Shown here: positions 16,281-24,785 of the stretch, piece after piece
How positions within the stretch are numbered: position 1 is the first letter of the stretch
How the letters are laid out: each line of letters begins with the position of its first letter
Origin: an uncultured Flavobacterium sp.
GTDB taxonomy: Bacteria; Bacteroidota; Bacteroidia; Flavobacteriales; Flavobacteriaceae
Length of the DNA: 64,000 nucleotides
Assembly (NCBI RefSeq): GCF_946478785.1
Contig: NZ_CAMLDD010000016.1
Coordinates: forward strand, 1-64,000
Reading direction: 5' to 3'
Translations under genes and position numbers: made by a program
Notes under the pieces: model-generated
What the model was told of the DNA's origin: nothing
The model's input: only the letters and a program-made list of their open reading frames with translations
Databases searched by the model: none

Positions 16281-18377
16281 ATGAAAAATATTTTTTTACT
16301 GCTTAGTTTTTTTTTAATAGCAACACCAATTTGTTCCCAGCAATTGGTAAAACCTCCTGAACCATTTGGTCCATTGCCAACACAAAAACAAGTTGATTGG
16401 CATGAAATGGAGTTTTATGCTTTTGTACACTTTTCATTAAATACATTTACAAATAAAGAGTGGGGTTATGGTGATGAATCTCCAAAGCTGTTTAATCCGA
16501 CCAGTCTTGATGTTCGGCAATGGGCCCGGATTGTTAAGGAAGCGGGCATGAAAGGAATTATATTAGTGGCTAAACACCACGATGGGTTTTGTTTATGGCC
16601 ATCAGCTTATACAGAACGATCTGTGAAAAACTCTCCATGGAAAAATGGTAATGGAGATCTTGTTAAAGAATTAGCGGCAGCCTGCAAAGAGTACGATTTA
16701 AAATTAGGACTATATCTTTCTCCATGGGATAGAAATCATGCTGAATACGGCAAACCAGCATATATTACGTATTTCAGAAACCAGCTGAAAGAGTTGCTTA
16801 CCAATTATGGCGATGTTTTCGAAATGTGGTTTGATGGTGCCAATGGAGGTGATGGCTATTATGGAGGAGCGAATGAAACCCGAAAAATAAATACCCTTGA
16901 ATATTACAACTGGGATGAAACCTATAAATTAATTTACAAAACAGCACCTAAAACTTTAGTATGGGGAGTTGGACCTTCAGAAGCCAGATGGATTGGTAAT
17001 GAAGAAGGTCGTGCAGGCAAAACAAATTGGAGCATTTTACGTCAGAAGGATGAGCTGGCAGGAAAAGTGCATTATACCGAGTTCATGTCAGGTCATGAAG
17101 ATGGAGAAAAATGGGTTCCCGGAGAAGCAGATGTGTCCATTAGGCCGGGATGGTTTTATCATGCTGTTGAAGATGATAAAGTACGCTCACTCGATGAAAT
17201 GGTCGATATTTATTATGAATCGATAGGGAGAAATGCCAATTTACTGCTTAATCTGCCTGTAGACAGGAGAGGATTGGTACATGAAAATGACGAAACCAGA
17301 CTAAAAGAACTTGTAGCAACGATAAAAGAAGATTTTAAAACCGAATTATTAGCATCAGCTAAAGTAACAGCAGATAATAACAGAGGTAATAATAATGAAT
17401 TCGCAGCCAAAAATGCAGCTGACGGAAATAAAGAGACTTATTGGACTACAGATGATGATGTAAAAACGGCTTCTATTATATTTGATTTTGAAAAGCCTAC
17501 AGCTATTAATCGGATTCTGCTTCAGGAATATATAAAACTAGGACAACGCATTAAAGCTTTTACTGTTGAAGCGAAAGTTGACGGGAAATGGAAAACGATT
17601 GCCAACGAAACAACTATTGGCTATAAAAGAATTTTAAGAGTAGACAGAGTTACAGCATCGGCACTTAAAATAAATATTACCGACTCAAAAGCATGTATTG
17701 TAATTTCGAATATTGAAGCTTATAATGCACCAACTTTTGTGCGGGCTCCGGGAATTCAGCGTGATAAAAATGGAAATGTATCTATGAAATCTGAAGAGGG
17801 AAACAGTATCTATTATACTCTTGATGGTTCTAAGCCGTCTGTAAAAAGTAAATTGTATAAAGGTGTTTTTAAATATAATAAAGCAGTTCAGATAAAAGCG
17901 ATAGCAATCGATAAAAATGAAAATATCAGCAGTGCAGTTAAAGCAGCAAAGTATGGGGCTTCAAAAGAAAAATGGAAAGTTGTTACCGTTTCAAGTGGCG
18001 ATATAAATTCGGTAAATAGAATTATAGACGGAAATCCGGGTACAGACTGGAGTTTTGGAAGTGAGGGAAATACCCTTCCGCAGGAAGTTGTAATTGATAT
18101 GGGAGCCATTCTAAAAATAAATGGTTTTACTTATGTTCCGCAACAAGTGGGCAACAACCTCAATTTAATATCCAGATATGAATTCTACACAAGTTTAGAT
18201 ACTATAAAATGGACAATACAATCTGAGGGAGAATTTTCAAACATTAAAAACAACCCGATAGAACAGGTAAAAACATTTTCTGAAACCAACGCAAAATACA
18301 TACGCTTTGTTGCTAAATCGACTGAAGAAAAAGGGCAGGCATTTTCTATTGGTGAAATAAATGTGATTGAAAAATAA
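16281..18377 (+). CDS. GH29 alpha-L-fucosidase with chitobiase-like and F5/8 C-type domains
   Basis: This 698-residue enzyme removes L-fucose from glycans. A Sec signal peptide (MKNIFLLLSFFLIATPICSQ) places it in the periplasm or beyond. The GH29 barrel spans about 25-350, with VHFSLNTFTN near the start, AKHHDGFCLWPS and the predicted nucleophile Asp185 in MWFDGANG. An F5/8 C-type (CBM32-like) region (about 355-475), a chitobiase C-terminal-like segment with YYTLDGSKP (about 490-555) and another F5/8-type domain (about 560-698) follow. These accessory domains fit binding of complex glycans. It differs from the shorter GH29 at 37007-38491, so the two may split linkage types (alpha-1,2/3/4 against core alpha-1,6 or 1,3); that division is inferred. 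It is the first gene of the locus, just after the island edge. Confidence 0.9.
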   Translation: MKNIFLLLSFFLIATPICSQQLVKPPEPFGPLPTQKQVDWHEMEFYAFVHFSLNTFTNKEWGYGDESPKLFNPTSLDVRQWARIVKEAGMKGIILVAKHHDGFCLWPSAYTERSVKNSPWKNGNGDLVKELAAACKEYDLKLGLYLSPWDRNHAEYGKPAYITYFRNQLKELLTNYGDVFEMWFDGANGGDGYYGGANETRKINTLEYYNWDETYKLIYKTAPKTLVWGVGPSEARWIGNEEGRAGKTNWSILRQKDELAGKVHYTEFMSGHEDGEKWVPGEADVSIRPGWFYHAVEDDKVRSLDEMVDIYYESIGRNANLLLNLPVDRRGLVHENDETRLKELVATIKEDFKTELLASAKVTADNNRGNNNEFAAKNAADGNKETYWTTDDDVKTASIIFDFEKPTAINRILLQEYIKLGQRIKAFTVEAKVDGKWKTIANETTIGYKRILRVDRVTASALKINITDSKACIVISNIEAYNAPTFVRAPGIQRDKNGNVSMKSEEGNSIYYTLDGSKPSVKSKLYKGVFKYNKAVQIKAIAIDKNENISSAVKAAKYGASKEKWKVVTVSSGDINSVNRIIDGNPGTDWSFGSEGNTLPQEVVIDMGAILKINGFTYVPQQVGNNLNLISRYEFYTSLDTIKWTIQSEGEFSNIKNNPIEQVKTFSETNAKYIRFVAKSTEEKGQAFSIGEINVIEK

Positions 18378-18524
18378 TGATAAATGAGTCTTAAACACGA
18401 CATCCTTTTTTTTAGGGTTTCTGATTGTGTCTTTTGCCGAAGTTAACAGGTTATTAGTCGAATTTTTAATTTTACAGATATACTAATTCTTAATTTTATA
18501 CTACATAATTAAGGAAACAGGCAA

Positions 18525-20438
18525 ATGATTAAAGAAGGTATAAATTTTAAAGAAGCTGGAAAATTTGAAGAGACACGTTTTGAGAAGATTCATAACGTCA
18601 TTTTCGAATCATCTCATGAAGCTTCTGTATTAGTTGCACAAGAAATAGCAAACATAATTCAGAGGAAAGAAGAATTAAACGAACCTTGTGTTTTAGGGTT
18701 AGCTACAGGATCTTCGCCGGTAAAAGTTTACGAAGAACTTGTAAGACTGCATAAAGAAGAAGGGTTGAGTTTTGCCAATGTAGTAACCTTCAATTTGGAT
18801 GAATATTATCCAATGGACAGAAATAATATCCAGAGCTATTGGTATTTCATGCATGAGCATCTTTTTAATCATGTTGATATTCTTCCGGAAAATATTAATA
18901 TTCCTGATGGAAATATAAGTAATGAAGATCTACAGCAATATTGCATCGATTATGAAATGAAAATTAAATCATACGGTGGTTTAGATTTTCAGCTTTTAGG
19001 TATTGGAAGAACTGGCCATATCGGGTTTAATGAACCGGGGTCCCACGTAAATTCGGGAACCAGAAGCATTACGCTGGATCATTTGACACGCATAGATGCA
19101 GCCTCTTCATTTTTAGGAATTGATAATGTACCCCGAAAAGCCATTACAATGGGAATTGGGACTGTAAAAACGGCCAAAAGAATCGTACTTCTGGGATGGG
19201 GAATCAGTAAAGCTGAAATCATAAAAAAAACCATAGAAGGAGAAATTTCTTCACGAGTGCCCGCAACCTATCTGCAACAGCATAGCAACACGACATTTGT
19301 ATTAGATACAGAGGCATCATCAGAACTAACGAGAGTAAAAACGCCATGGCTGGTAAAATCAATTATCTGGACAGAGGAACTAAAGCTTAAGGCCGTTGTC
19401 TGGTTAAGTGAATTGACTAAAAAACCTTTTCTTAAACTTACAGATAAAGATTATAACGATAACGGAATGTCAAGCGTATTGAGTGAAGAGGGAACTGCTT
19501 ATCATTTAAATATTAAGATGTTTAATAAAATGCAGCAGACTATTACGGGCTGGCCTGGCGGGAAACCAAATGCTGATGACACTTACAGACCGGAACGTGC
19601 AACTCCTGAGAGAAAGAGAATTATCATTTTTAGTCCTCATCCTGATGATGATGTGATTTCGATGGGAGGAACTTTTGACAGACTGGTAGAGCAGGGGCAT
19701 GATGTTCATATTGCCTACCAGACATCAGGAAATATTGCTGTTTCTAATGAAGAAGCTTTGAAATTTGCTGAAATTTCGATGGCATTAAATAAAAATTCAG
19801 CCGAATCTGAAGAGATAATCAACTTTTTGAAGAATAAAAAAGCAAATGATATTGATTCATTAGAAGTTAGAAAACTAAAAGGATTGATTAGAAGAAGCGA
19901 GTCTTTGGCTGCTACAAGATATTTAGGCTTAAAAGATTCAAATGTCAACTTTCTGGATTTGCCTTTTTATGAAACAGGCACAGTTAAAAAGAATAACCTG
20001 GGTGAAGCTGATATTCAAATTATGTGCGATATTATTGAAAGAATAAAACCGCATCAAATTTATGCAGCAGGAGATTTAGCAGATCCACATGGTACCCATA
20101 AAGTTTGTTTAGATAGTCTGTTTGAGGCTTTAAAAAGAGTAAAACATAAAAGTTTTATGGATGATTGCTGGGTTTGGCTGTATAGAGGAGCCTGGCATGA
20201 ATGGGAATCCTATCAAATCGAAATGGCAGTTCCAATGAGTCCTGATCAGGTGCTGAAAAAACGTCATGCTATTTTCTATCACCAATCTCAGAAAGACGGC
20301 GTAATGTTTCAGGGAGATGACAGCAGAGAATTCTGGGTAAGAGTTGAAGACAGAAACAGATTAACAGCAGAAAAATATCATGCTTTAGGATTAGCTGATT
20401 ATTCGGCTATTGAAGCCTTTAAACGATATTTCTTTTAG
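18525..20438 (+). CDS. nagB: Glucosamine-6-phosphate deaminase fused to a PIG-L/LmbE-type deacetylase
   Basis: This 637-residue cytosolic protein has two enzyme domains. Residues about 15-290 are NagB: LGLATGSSP, FNLDEYYP, LLGIGRTGHIGFNEPG and AITMGIGT, converting glucosamine-6-P to fructose-6-P and ammonia. Residues about 365-637 carry IIIFSPHPDDDVISMGG, the zinc-binding HPDDD motif of PIG-L/LmbE N-deacetylases, and a later DPHGTH motif. Long NagB proteins of this type are widespread in Bacteroidetes. The second domain could deacetylate GlcNAc-6-P, replacing NagA, which is absent here; that is inferred. The gene receives GlcNAc freed by the GH20, GH130 and asparaginase steps of the locus. 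A strong terminator follows at 20504-20538. Confidence 0.93.
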   Translation: MIKEGINFKEAGKFEETRFEKIHNVIFESSHEASVLVAQEIANIIQRKEELNEPCVLGLATGSSPVKVYEELVRLHKEEGLSFANVVTFNLDEYYPMDRNNIQSYWYFMHEHLFNHVDILPENINIPDGNISNEDLQQYCIDYEMKIKSYGGLDFQLLGIGRTGHIGFNEPGSHVNSGTRSITLDHLTRIDAASSFLGIDNVPRKAITMGIGTVKTAKRIVLLGWGISKAEIIKKTIEGEISSRVPATYLQQHSNTTFVLDTEASSELTRVKTPWLVKSIIWTEELKLKAVVWLSELTKKPFLKLTDKDYNDNGMSSVLSEEGTAYHLNIKMFNKMQQTITGWPGGKPNADDTYRPERATPERKRIIIFSPHPDDDVISMGGTFDRLVEQGHDVHIAYQTSGNIAVSNEEALKFAEISMALNKNSAESEEIINFLKNKKANDIDSLEVRKLKGLIRRSESLAATRYLGLKDSNVNFLDLPFYETGTVKKNNLGEADIQIMCDIIERIKPHQIYAAGDLADPHGTHKVCLDSLFEALKRVKHKSFMDDCWVWLYRGAWHEWESYQIEMAVPMSPDQVLKKRHAIFYHQSQKDGVMFQGDDSREFWVRVEDRNRLTAEKYHALGLADYSAIEAFKRYFF

Positions 20439-20457
20439 AAAAAAGTATTTAAAATAT

Positions 20458-20482
20458 AATAAACCTATTCATGTGGTTTATT
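20458..20482. other. Stem-loop just after the nagB stop
   Basis: AATAAACC (20458-20465) pairs perfectly with GGTTTATT (20475-20482) around a 9-base loop. It lies 20 bases after the stop codon and upstream of the main terminator. It may protect the mRNA 3' end or act as a weak first terminator. Confidence 0.5.
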
Positions 20483-20503
20483 TTGGTTAGTTACCAAGTT
20501 TTG

Positions 20504-20538
20504 AAAATGCAGCTCTGGTTAGGCTGCATTTTTTTTTA
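20504..20538. terminator. Intrinsic terminator between nagB and the response regulator
   Basis: AAAATGCAGC (20504-20513) pairs with GCTGCATTTT (20523-20532) and runs into a T tract. It lies between convergent genes and can serve both. Confidence 0.8.
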
Positions 20539-20569
20539 GGTCTTCAACTATGTTCAGACTAACAATTGC

Positions 20570-21283
20570 TTAAATAGAAGAATTTAAAATTCTTTGTTTG
20601 ACATGATCAATATAAGATCTTCCAATTACGTATCTAAGGCCTTCAATTTCGATACTGTTTCCTTCAACGGCATCAATCTTATCAATAGCAATAGTATAGG
20701 ATCGGTGTATTCTCAAAAAATTTCTTTCGGGTAATAAATCGGTAAAGTCGGATAAGGTACTGTGAATGATGTATTTGCCTGTTAATGTGTTGATCTTTAG
20801 GTAGTCTTTCAGGCTTTCAATTACTAAAATTTCATTAAAAAATATTTTTTTCATTCTCTTCTTGTCGATTTTGACAAAAATAAAAGGGCTTTCAGGATTA
20901 TTTTCCTGCGGAAGAGTATTACTGTTGTTAAGTCTTTTGCTAATCTTGTTCAGCGTTTTCATTAATCTTGGAAATTCGATTGGTTTTACCAGATAATCTA
21001 AAACATCCAATTCATAAGTTTCTATGGCAAACTGACTATACGCACTTGTAATTACAAGTATGGGAGGGTTTTCCAGACTTTTTATAAAATTAATGCCATC
21101 AAGAACAGGCATGTTAATATCAAGAAAAATTACATCAACTTTATTGTTTTTTAAAAAATTTAAACCTTCAATAGGGTTGCTAAAAGTGTTTATTATCTCA
21201 AAATTTTCAACAGGTTCCAGGTAATTTTTAATTACATTAATAGCTAATGGCTCATCATCTATGATCAAACAATTTATTTTCAT
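20570..21283 (-). CDS. LytTR-type response regulator
   Basis: This 237-residue protein has an N-terminal receiver domain (about 1-120) with the acidic DDEP start, phosphoacceptor context VIFLDINMPVLDG near Asp54, VITSAY and the conserved YLVKPIEF lysine. The C-terminal LytTR DNA-binding domain (about 135-235) has FVKIDKKRMKKIFFNEIL, FLRIHRSYTIAIDKI and VIGRSY. It binds DNA once phosphorylated by the adjacent histidine kinase encoded 65 bases upstream in the same unit. Its place within the N-glycan locus, divergent from the GH92-symporter operon, makes it a good candidate regulator of that operon. The target and inducer are not shown by sequence. Confidence 0.93.
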   Translation of the reverse strand: MKINCLIIDDEPLAINVIKNYLEPVENFEIINTFSNPIEGLNFLKNNKVDVIFLDINMPVLDGINFIKSLENPPILVITSAYSQFAIETYELDVLDYLVKPIEFPRLMKTLNKISKRLNNSNTLPQENNPESPFIFVKIDKKRMKKIFFNEILVIESLKDYLKINTLTGKYIIHSTLSDFTDLLPERNFLRIHRSYTIAIDKIDAVEGNSIEIEGLRYVIGRSYIDHVKQRILNSSI

Positions 21284-21348
21284 TAGTATGTGTTTTTTTG
21301 AGAGAAATAAATTTAGTAGTCTTAGTGGTAAAAAAGAGGAAACTTCTT

Positions 21349-22407
21349 CTAAGACACTTTAATTACAAGCTTTACAGCAAAAATATTCTTTTTATTTTTA
21401 AATGAAAGTTTATAGTCATTTTTATTATAGCCCAATTCAAGTCTTTTTTTGACATTTTCTAAACCTATGCCGCCTGATTTATTAAAATTATCTTTATGCT
21501 TGGTAATTTCAGGCATTGGGTTAGTAATTGTGAAATGTAAAAAATCTTCTTTAATTTTAAAATTTATATTGATTATTACGGATCCGGTATTTTTGTTTAC
21601 ACCATGTTTAAAAGCATTTTCAACAAAAGTCAGCAATATAACAGGACTGATTTCTTTATCATGAATGTCTCCGGAAATAGACATATTGACTTCTAATCGG
21701 TCATCATTTCTAATTCTTTCCAGGTCCAGGTAATTTTGGATGCAAAGTATTTCGTTCTCTAAAGTTTGTTTTTTGGTTTTTGTATCATACAGCATGTATC
21801 GCATCAATTCAGAAAGTTTGAGAACGATTTTTGGAGTTTTATTTGATTTTTCTACTGATAAAGAATAAATATTGTTAAGCGTATTGAAAAAAAAGTGTGG
21901 AGAAATTTGAGATTTCAGGAACAGTAATTCTGTTTCTAATTGAGACTTTTCAAGATCGGTTACTCTTTTTTGTTCTTGCAAAAAATCGAATGTAATCTTA
22001 ATGGCTGTTACAAAAGTGATTACATAGAGTTCCCCCATCATCATGTCGATAGTGTAATTGAGTGTTAATTTATCGATAGTTTCAGGTCCTTCTGGCCACA
22101 CGTTATGCGTTATTAATAAGTAGGTGAGGTTGAATTTTATAGCTACCATAATAAATATAGAGGATAAAACTGCAAATACATACAGAAGATATTTTTTTCT
22201 ATAAACCAGATAAGGCATAAAGATCAAAATATTCAGATAACATAATGTCATGTGAATTGGAAAACCTAATAAGTTTGTTTTTAATGAATACAGATAATCA
22301 TTAAAATAGCTTCCCCAGCGAAATGTGTTAAATAAAAAATAAGTAAGCCAAAAAAAGATGTGATAATGTAATGGTAGCCGATATAATTTAGTGGAATTTA
22401 AATTCAT
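21349..22407 (-). CDS. LytS-like sensor histidine kinase
   Basis: This 352-residue kinase has four predicted membrane segments in the first 150 or so residues (for example HIFFWLTYFLFN and MTLCYLNILIFMPYLVY). A short coiled coil (about 150-170) and the His_kinase region follow, with the phosphoacceptor in SQISPHFFFNTLNNIYSL. The HATPase domain shows FVENAFKHGV and GIGLENVKKRLEL. It lacks a large extracytoplasmic sensor, so it may sense a membrane or small-molecule signal. It forms a two-gene unit with the LytTR regulator. Its start lies 122 bases from the divergent GH92 start at 22530, a shared intergenic control region. Confidence 0.93.
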   Translation of the reverse strand: MNLNSTKLYRLPLHYHIFFWLTYFLFNTFRWGSYFNDYLYSLKTNLLGFPIHMTLCYLNILIFMPYLVYRKKYLLYVFAVLSSIFIMVAIKFNLTYLLITHNVWPEGPETIDKLTLNYTIDMMMGELYVITFVTAIKITFDFLQEQKRVTDLEKSQLETELLFLKSQISPHFFFNTLNNIYSLSVEKSNKTPKIVLKLSELMRYMLYDTKTKKQTLENEILCIQNYLDLERIRNDDRLEVNMSISGDIHDKEISPVILLTFVENAFKHGVNKNTGSVIININFKIKEDFLHFTITNPMPEITKHKDNFNKSGGIGLENVKKRLELGYNKNDYKLSFKNKKNIFAVKLVIKVS

Positions 22408-22529
22408 AGTAATGATATCTTTTTGTGAATTTTTTTGATGTTTATCTTAGTTTATACGTCGTCCGTCTAAATTAATTTTCACGAAAGTCGAATTTGTTTA
22501 AATTTAAAGTTAAATTAAGATTGTTTTAT

Positions 22530-24785
22530 ATGAAGAATTTTACCCTGCTGGTTTTGGTTGTTATTTTGACTGCAAGTTGCAAAATAAATACAAACAAAAA
22601 TCATAATTACGAAACACTTTTTGTAAACCATGTTGATCCTTTTATTGGTACTGGTGGTCACGGGCATACGTACCCCGGGGCAACAGTTCCGTTTGGAATG
22701 TTACAGGTAAGTCCGGATAATGGTATTTCAGGCTGGGATTGGTGTTCCGGATACCATTATTCAGATTCTATTATTTCAGGATTCAGCCATTTGCATTTAA
22801 GCGGAACAGGAATTGGCGATCTGGCCGACATCTTATTTATGCCGACAAATAAAAAAGTCGATTTAACAACAAAAACAACTTCACGCGATCAATTACCTTA
22901 TAAATCATCATACAGCCATGTTAACGAAAAAGCAGCACCGGGCTCTTACCAGATTTTTCTTGAAGATCCTAAAATTAATGTAGAGCTCACTTCATCGCAA
23001 AGAACAGCCTTCCATAAATATACATTTGCAAAAAATGACAAACAATCGCTCATAATCGATCTTGGTTTTGCCATTAACTGGGATAAAACCCAGAAAACAG
23101 GAATAACAATTGAAGATCAATATACTATAAGCGGGTACCGTTTCAGTACCGGATGGGCAAAAAATCAGAAAGTATTTTTTGTAGCAAAATTTTCAAAACC
23201 AATTTCAGAATCGGTTTTAATTGCCAATCAACAAATAATCGCCGGAAATAACGCTGAAGGAGAAAATACGGCCACACAATTGTTTTTTGACACTAAAAAT
23301 TCTGATGAATTGCAGGTGCAAGTGGCTTTATCATCTGTAAGTGTGGCTAATGCCAAAGATAATCTAGATGGAGGCAATTCTGATTTCGAAAAAACAAAGT
23401 CAAAGGCAGCTTCAATCTGGAATACGGCATTGCGTAAAATTACAGTAGAAACACCTGTTGATTCATTAAAAACAATATTTTATACAGCAATGTATCATAC
23501 ACAAATTGCCCCTGTAACCTATAGTGATAAAAATGGCCAGTTTAGAAAAGAAGATGATCAGATTGTTACAGCAAAAGAGTATACCGCCTATTCTACCTTA
23601 TCACTATGGGATACTTTTAGGGCCGAAAATCCTTTATTGACTTTATTGGCGCCAAAGCAAACATCAGATATTGTAAACTCAATGTTGGCCTATTACGATA
23701 CTAAAAAAATATTGCCTGTCTGGACATTGTATGCCAACGAAACCAATACCATGACAGGATATCATTCTATTCCTGTAATTGTTGATGCCTACCAAAAAGG
23801 AATAAAAGGTTTTGATGCAGAAAAAGCATATGAAGCCATGAAAGCCACCATGATGCAGGACGAACGAGGCTTGAATTTCTACAAAAAATACGGCTACATT
23901 CCTTATAATTTACTTGACGAATCAGTAACAATTACTTTAGAATATGCTTATGATGATTGGTGTGTCGCACAAATGGCAAAAGCTCTTGGCAAAAATGATG
24001 ATTATCAATTTTTCCTGAAAAGATCTCAAGCATATCAGCACTTATTCGATCCGAAGACCGGATTTATGAGAGGGAAATCAGAAGATGGAAAATCATGGAA
24101 TGAACCTTTTGATCCAAAACATTCCAACCACAGAGAACATACAGATTATACCGAAGGAAACGCCTGGCAGCACAGTTGGTTTGTACCACAGAATGTTGAC
24201 AATTTAATTTCGCTTCATGGAAGTGATGCCGTTTTTGCACAGCGTTTAGAAAAATTATTTACAGAGAGTTCAGAAATTACAGGAAGCAATGTTTCAGCAG
24301 ATATTTCAGGATTAATCGGGCAATATGCGCACGGAAATGAGCCAAGCCATCACATTGCCTACATGTTTAATCACGCCAATCAGCCGTGGAGAACGCAATA
24401 TTGGGTTCGTCATATTTTAGACACACAATATAATACAACACCAAACGGATTGAGCGGTAATGAAGACTGCGGACAAATGTCGGCGTGGTATGTTTTTAGT
24501 TCCATGGGATTATATCCTATGAATCCGGCTTCGGGAGAATACGAAATAGGAAGTCCGATTTTCGAAAAAGCCACAATCAATCTTGAAGATGGAAAAACAT
24601 TTATAATTGAAGCAGAGAATGTTTCAGACAAAAATTTCTATATCCAATCAGCAACACTCAATGGTGTTCCGTTTAATAAAACAGTAATCTCACATCAACA
24701 AATATTGCAAGGCGGGATTTTACATTTTGTAATGGGTGCCGAACCCAATAAAAGTTGGGGATTAACGAATAAAACACCTAAATGA
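22530..24785 (+). CDS. GH92 alpha-mannosidase, predicted lipoprotein
   Basis: The frame opens upstream at a TTG (22494), but the ATG at 22530 starts a clean lipoprotein signal (MKNFTLLVLVVILTASC, lipobox TASC). I chose it, giving 751 residues. GH92 calcium-dependent exo-alpha-mannosidases trim mannose from N-glycans. Family marks are DPFIGTGGHGHTYPGATVPFG, CSGYHYSD, FSHLHLSGTG, SLWDTFRAENP, GNEPSHHIAYMFN and GNEDCGQMSAWYVFSSMGLYP. Full conservation of the GNEPSHH and DCGQMSAW blocks suggests activity. It overlaps the symporter gene by 4 bases (ATGA), so the two are translationally coupled. It is more canonical than the second GH92 at 38501-40741. Confidence 0.93.
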   Translation: MKNFTLLVLVVILTASCKINTNKNHNYETLFVNHVDPFIGTGGHGHTYPGATVPFGMLQVSPDNGISGWDWCSGYHYSDSIISGFSHLHLSGTGIGDLADILFMPTNKKVDLTTKTTSRDQLPYKSSYSHVNEKAAPGSYQIFLEDPKINVELTSSQRTAFHKYTFAKNDKQSLIIDLGFAINWDKTQKTGITIEDQYTISGYRFSTGWAKNQKVFFVAKFSKPISESVLIANQQIIAGNNAEGENTATQLFFDTKNSDELQVQVALSSVSVANAKDNLDGGNSDFEKTKSKAASIWNTALRKITVETPVDSLKTIFYTAMYHTQIAPVTYSDKNGQFRKEDDQIVTAKEYTAYSTLSLWDTFRAENPLLTLLAPKQTSDIVNSMLAYYDTKKILPVWTLYANETNTMTGYHSIPVIVDAYQKGIKGFDAEKAYEAMKATMMQDERGLNFYKKYGYIPYNLLDESVTITLEYAYDDWCVAQMAKALGKNDDYQFFLKRSQAYQHLFDPKTGFMRGKSEDGKSWNEPFDPKHSNHREHTDYTEGNAWQHSWFVPQNVDNLISLHGSDAVFAQRLEKLFTESSEITGSNVSADISGLIGQYAHGNEPSHHIAYMFNHANQPWRTQYWVRHILDTQYNTTPNGLSGNEDCGQMSAWYVFSSMGLYPMNPASGEYEIGSPIFEKATINLEDGKTFIIEAENVSDKNFYIQSATLNGVPFNKTVISHQQILQGGILHFVMGAEPNKSWGLTNKTPK

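Noticed and set aside
22494..22529. Upstream TTG start for the first GH92
   Set aside because: It would place 12 residues before a complete lipoprotein signal peptide, so the ATG at 22530 is preferred.
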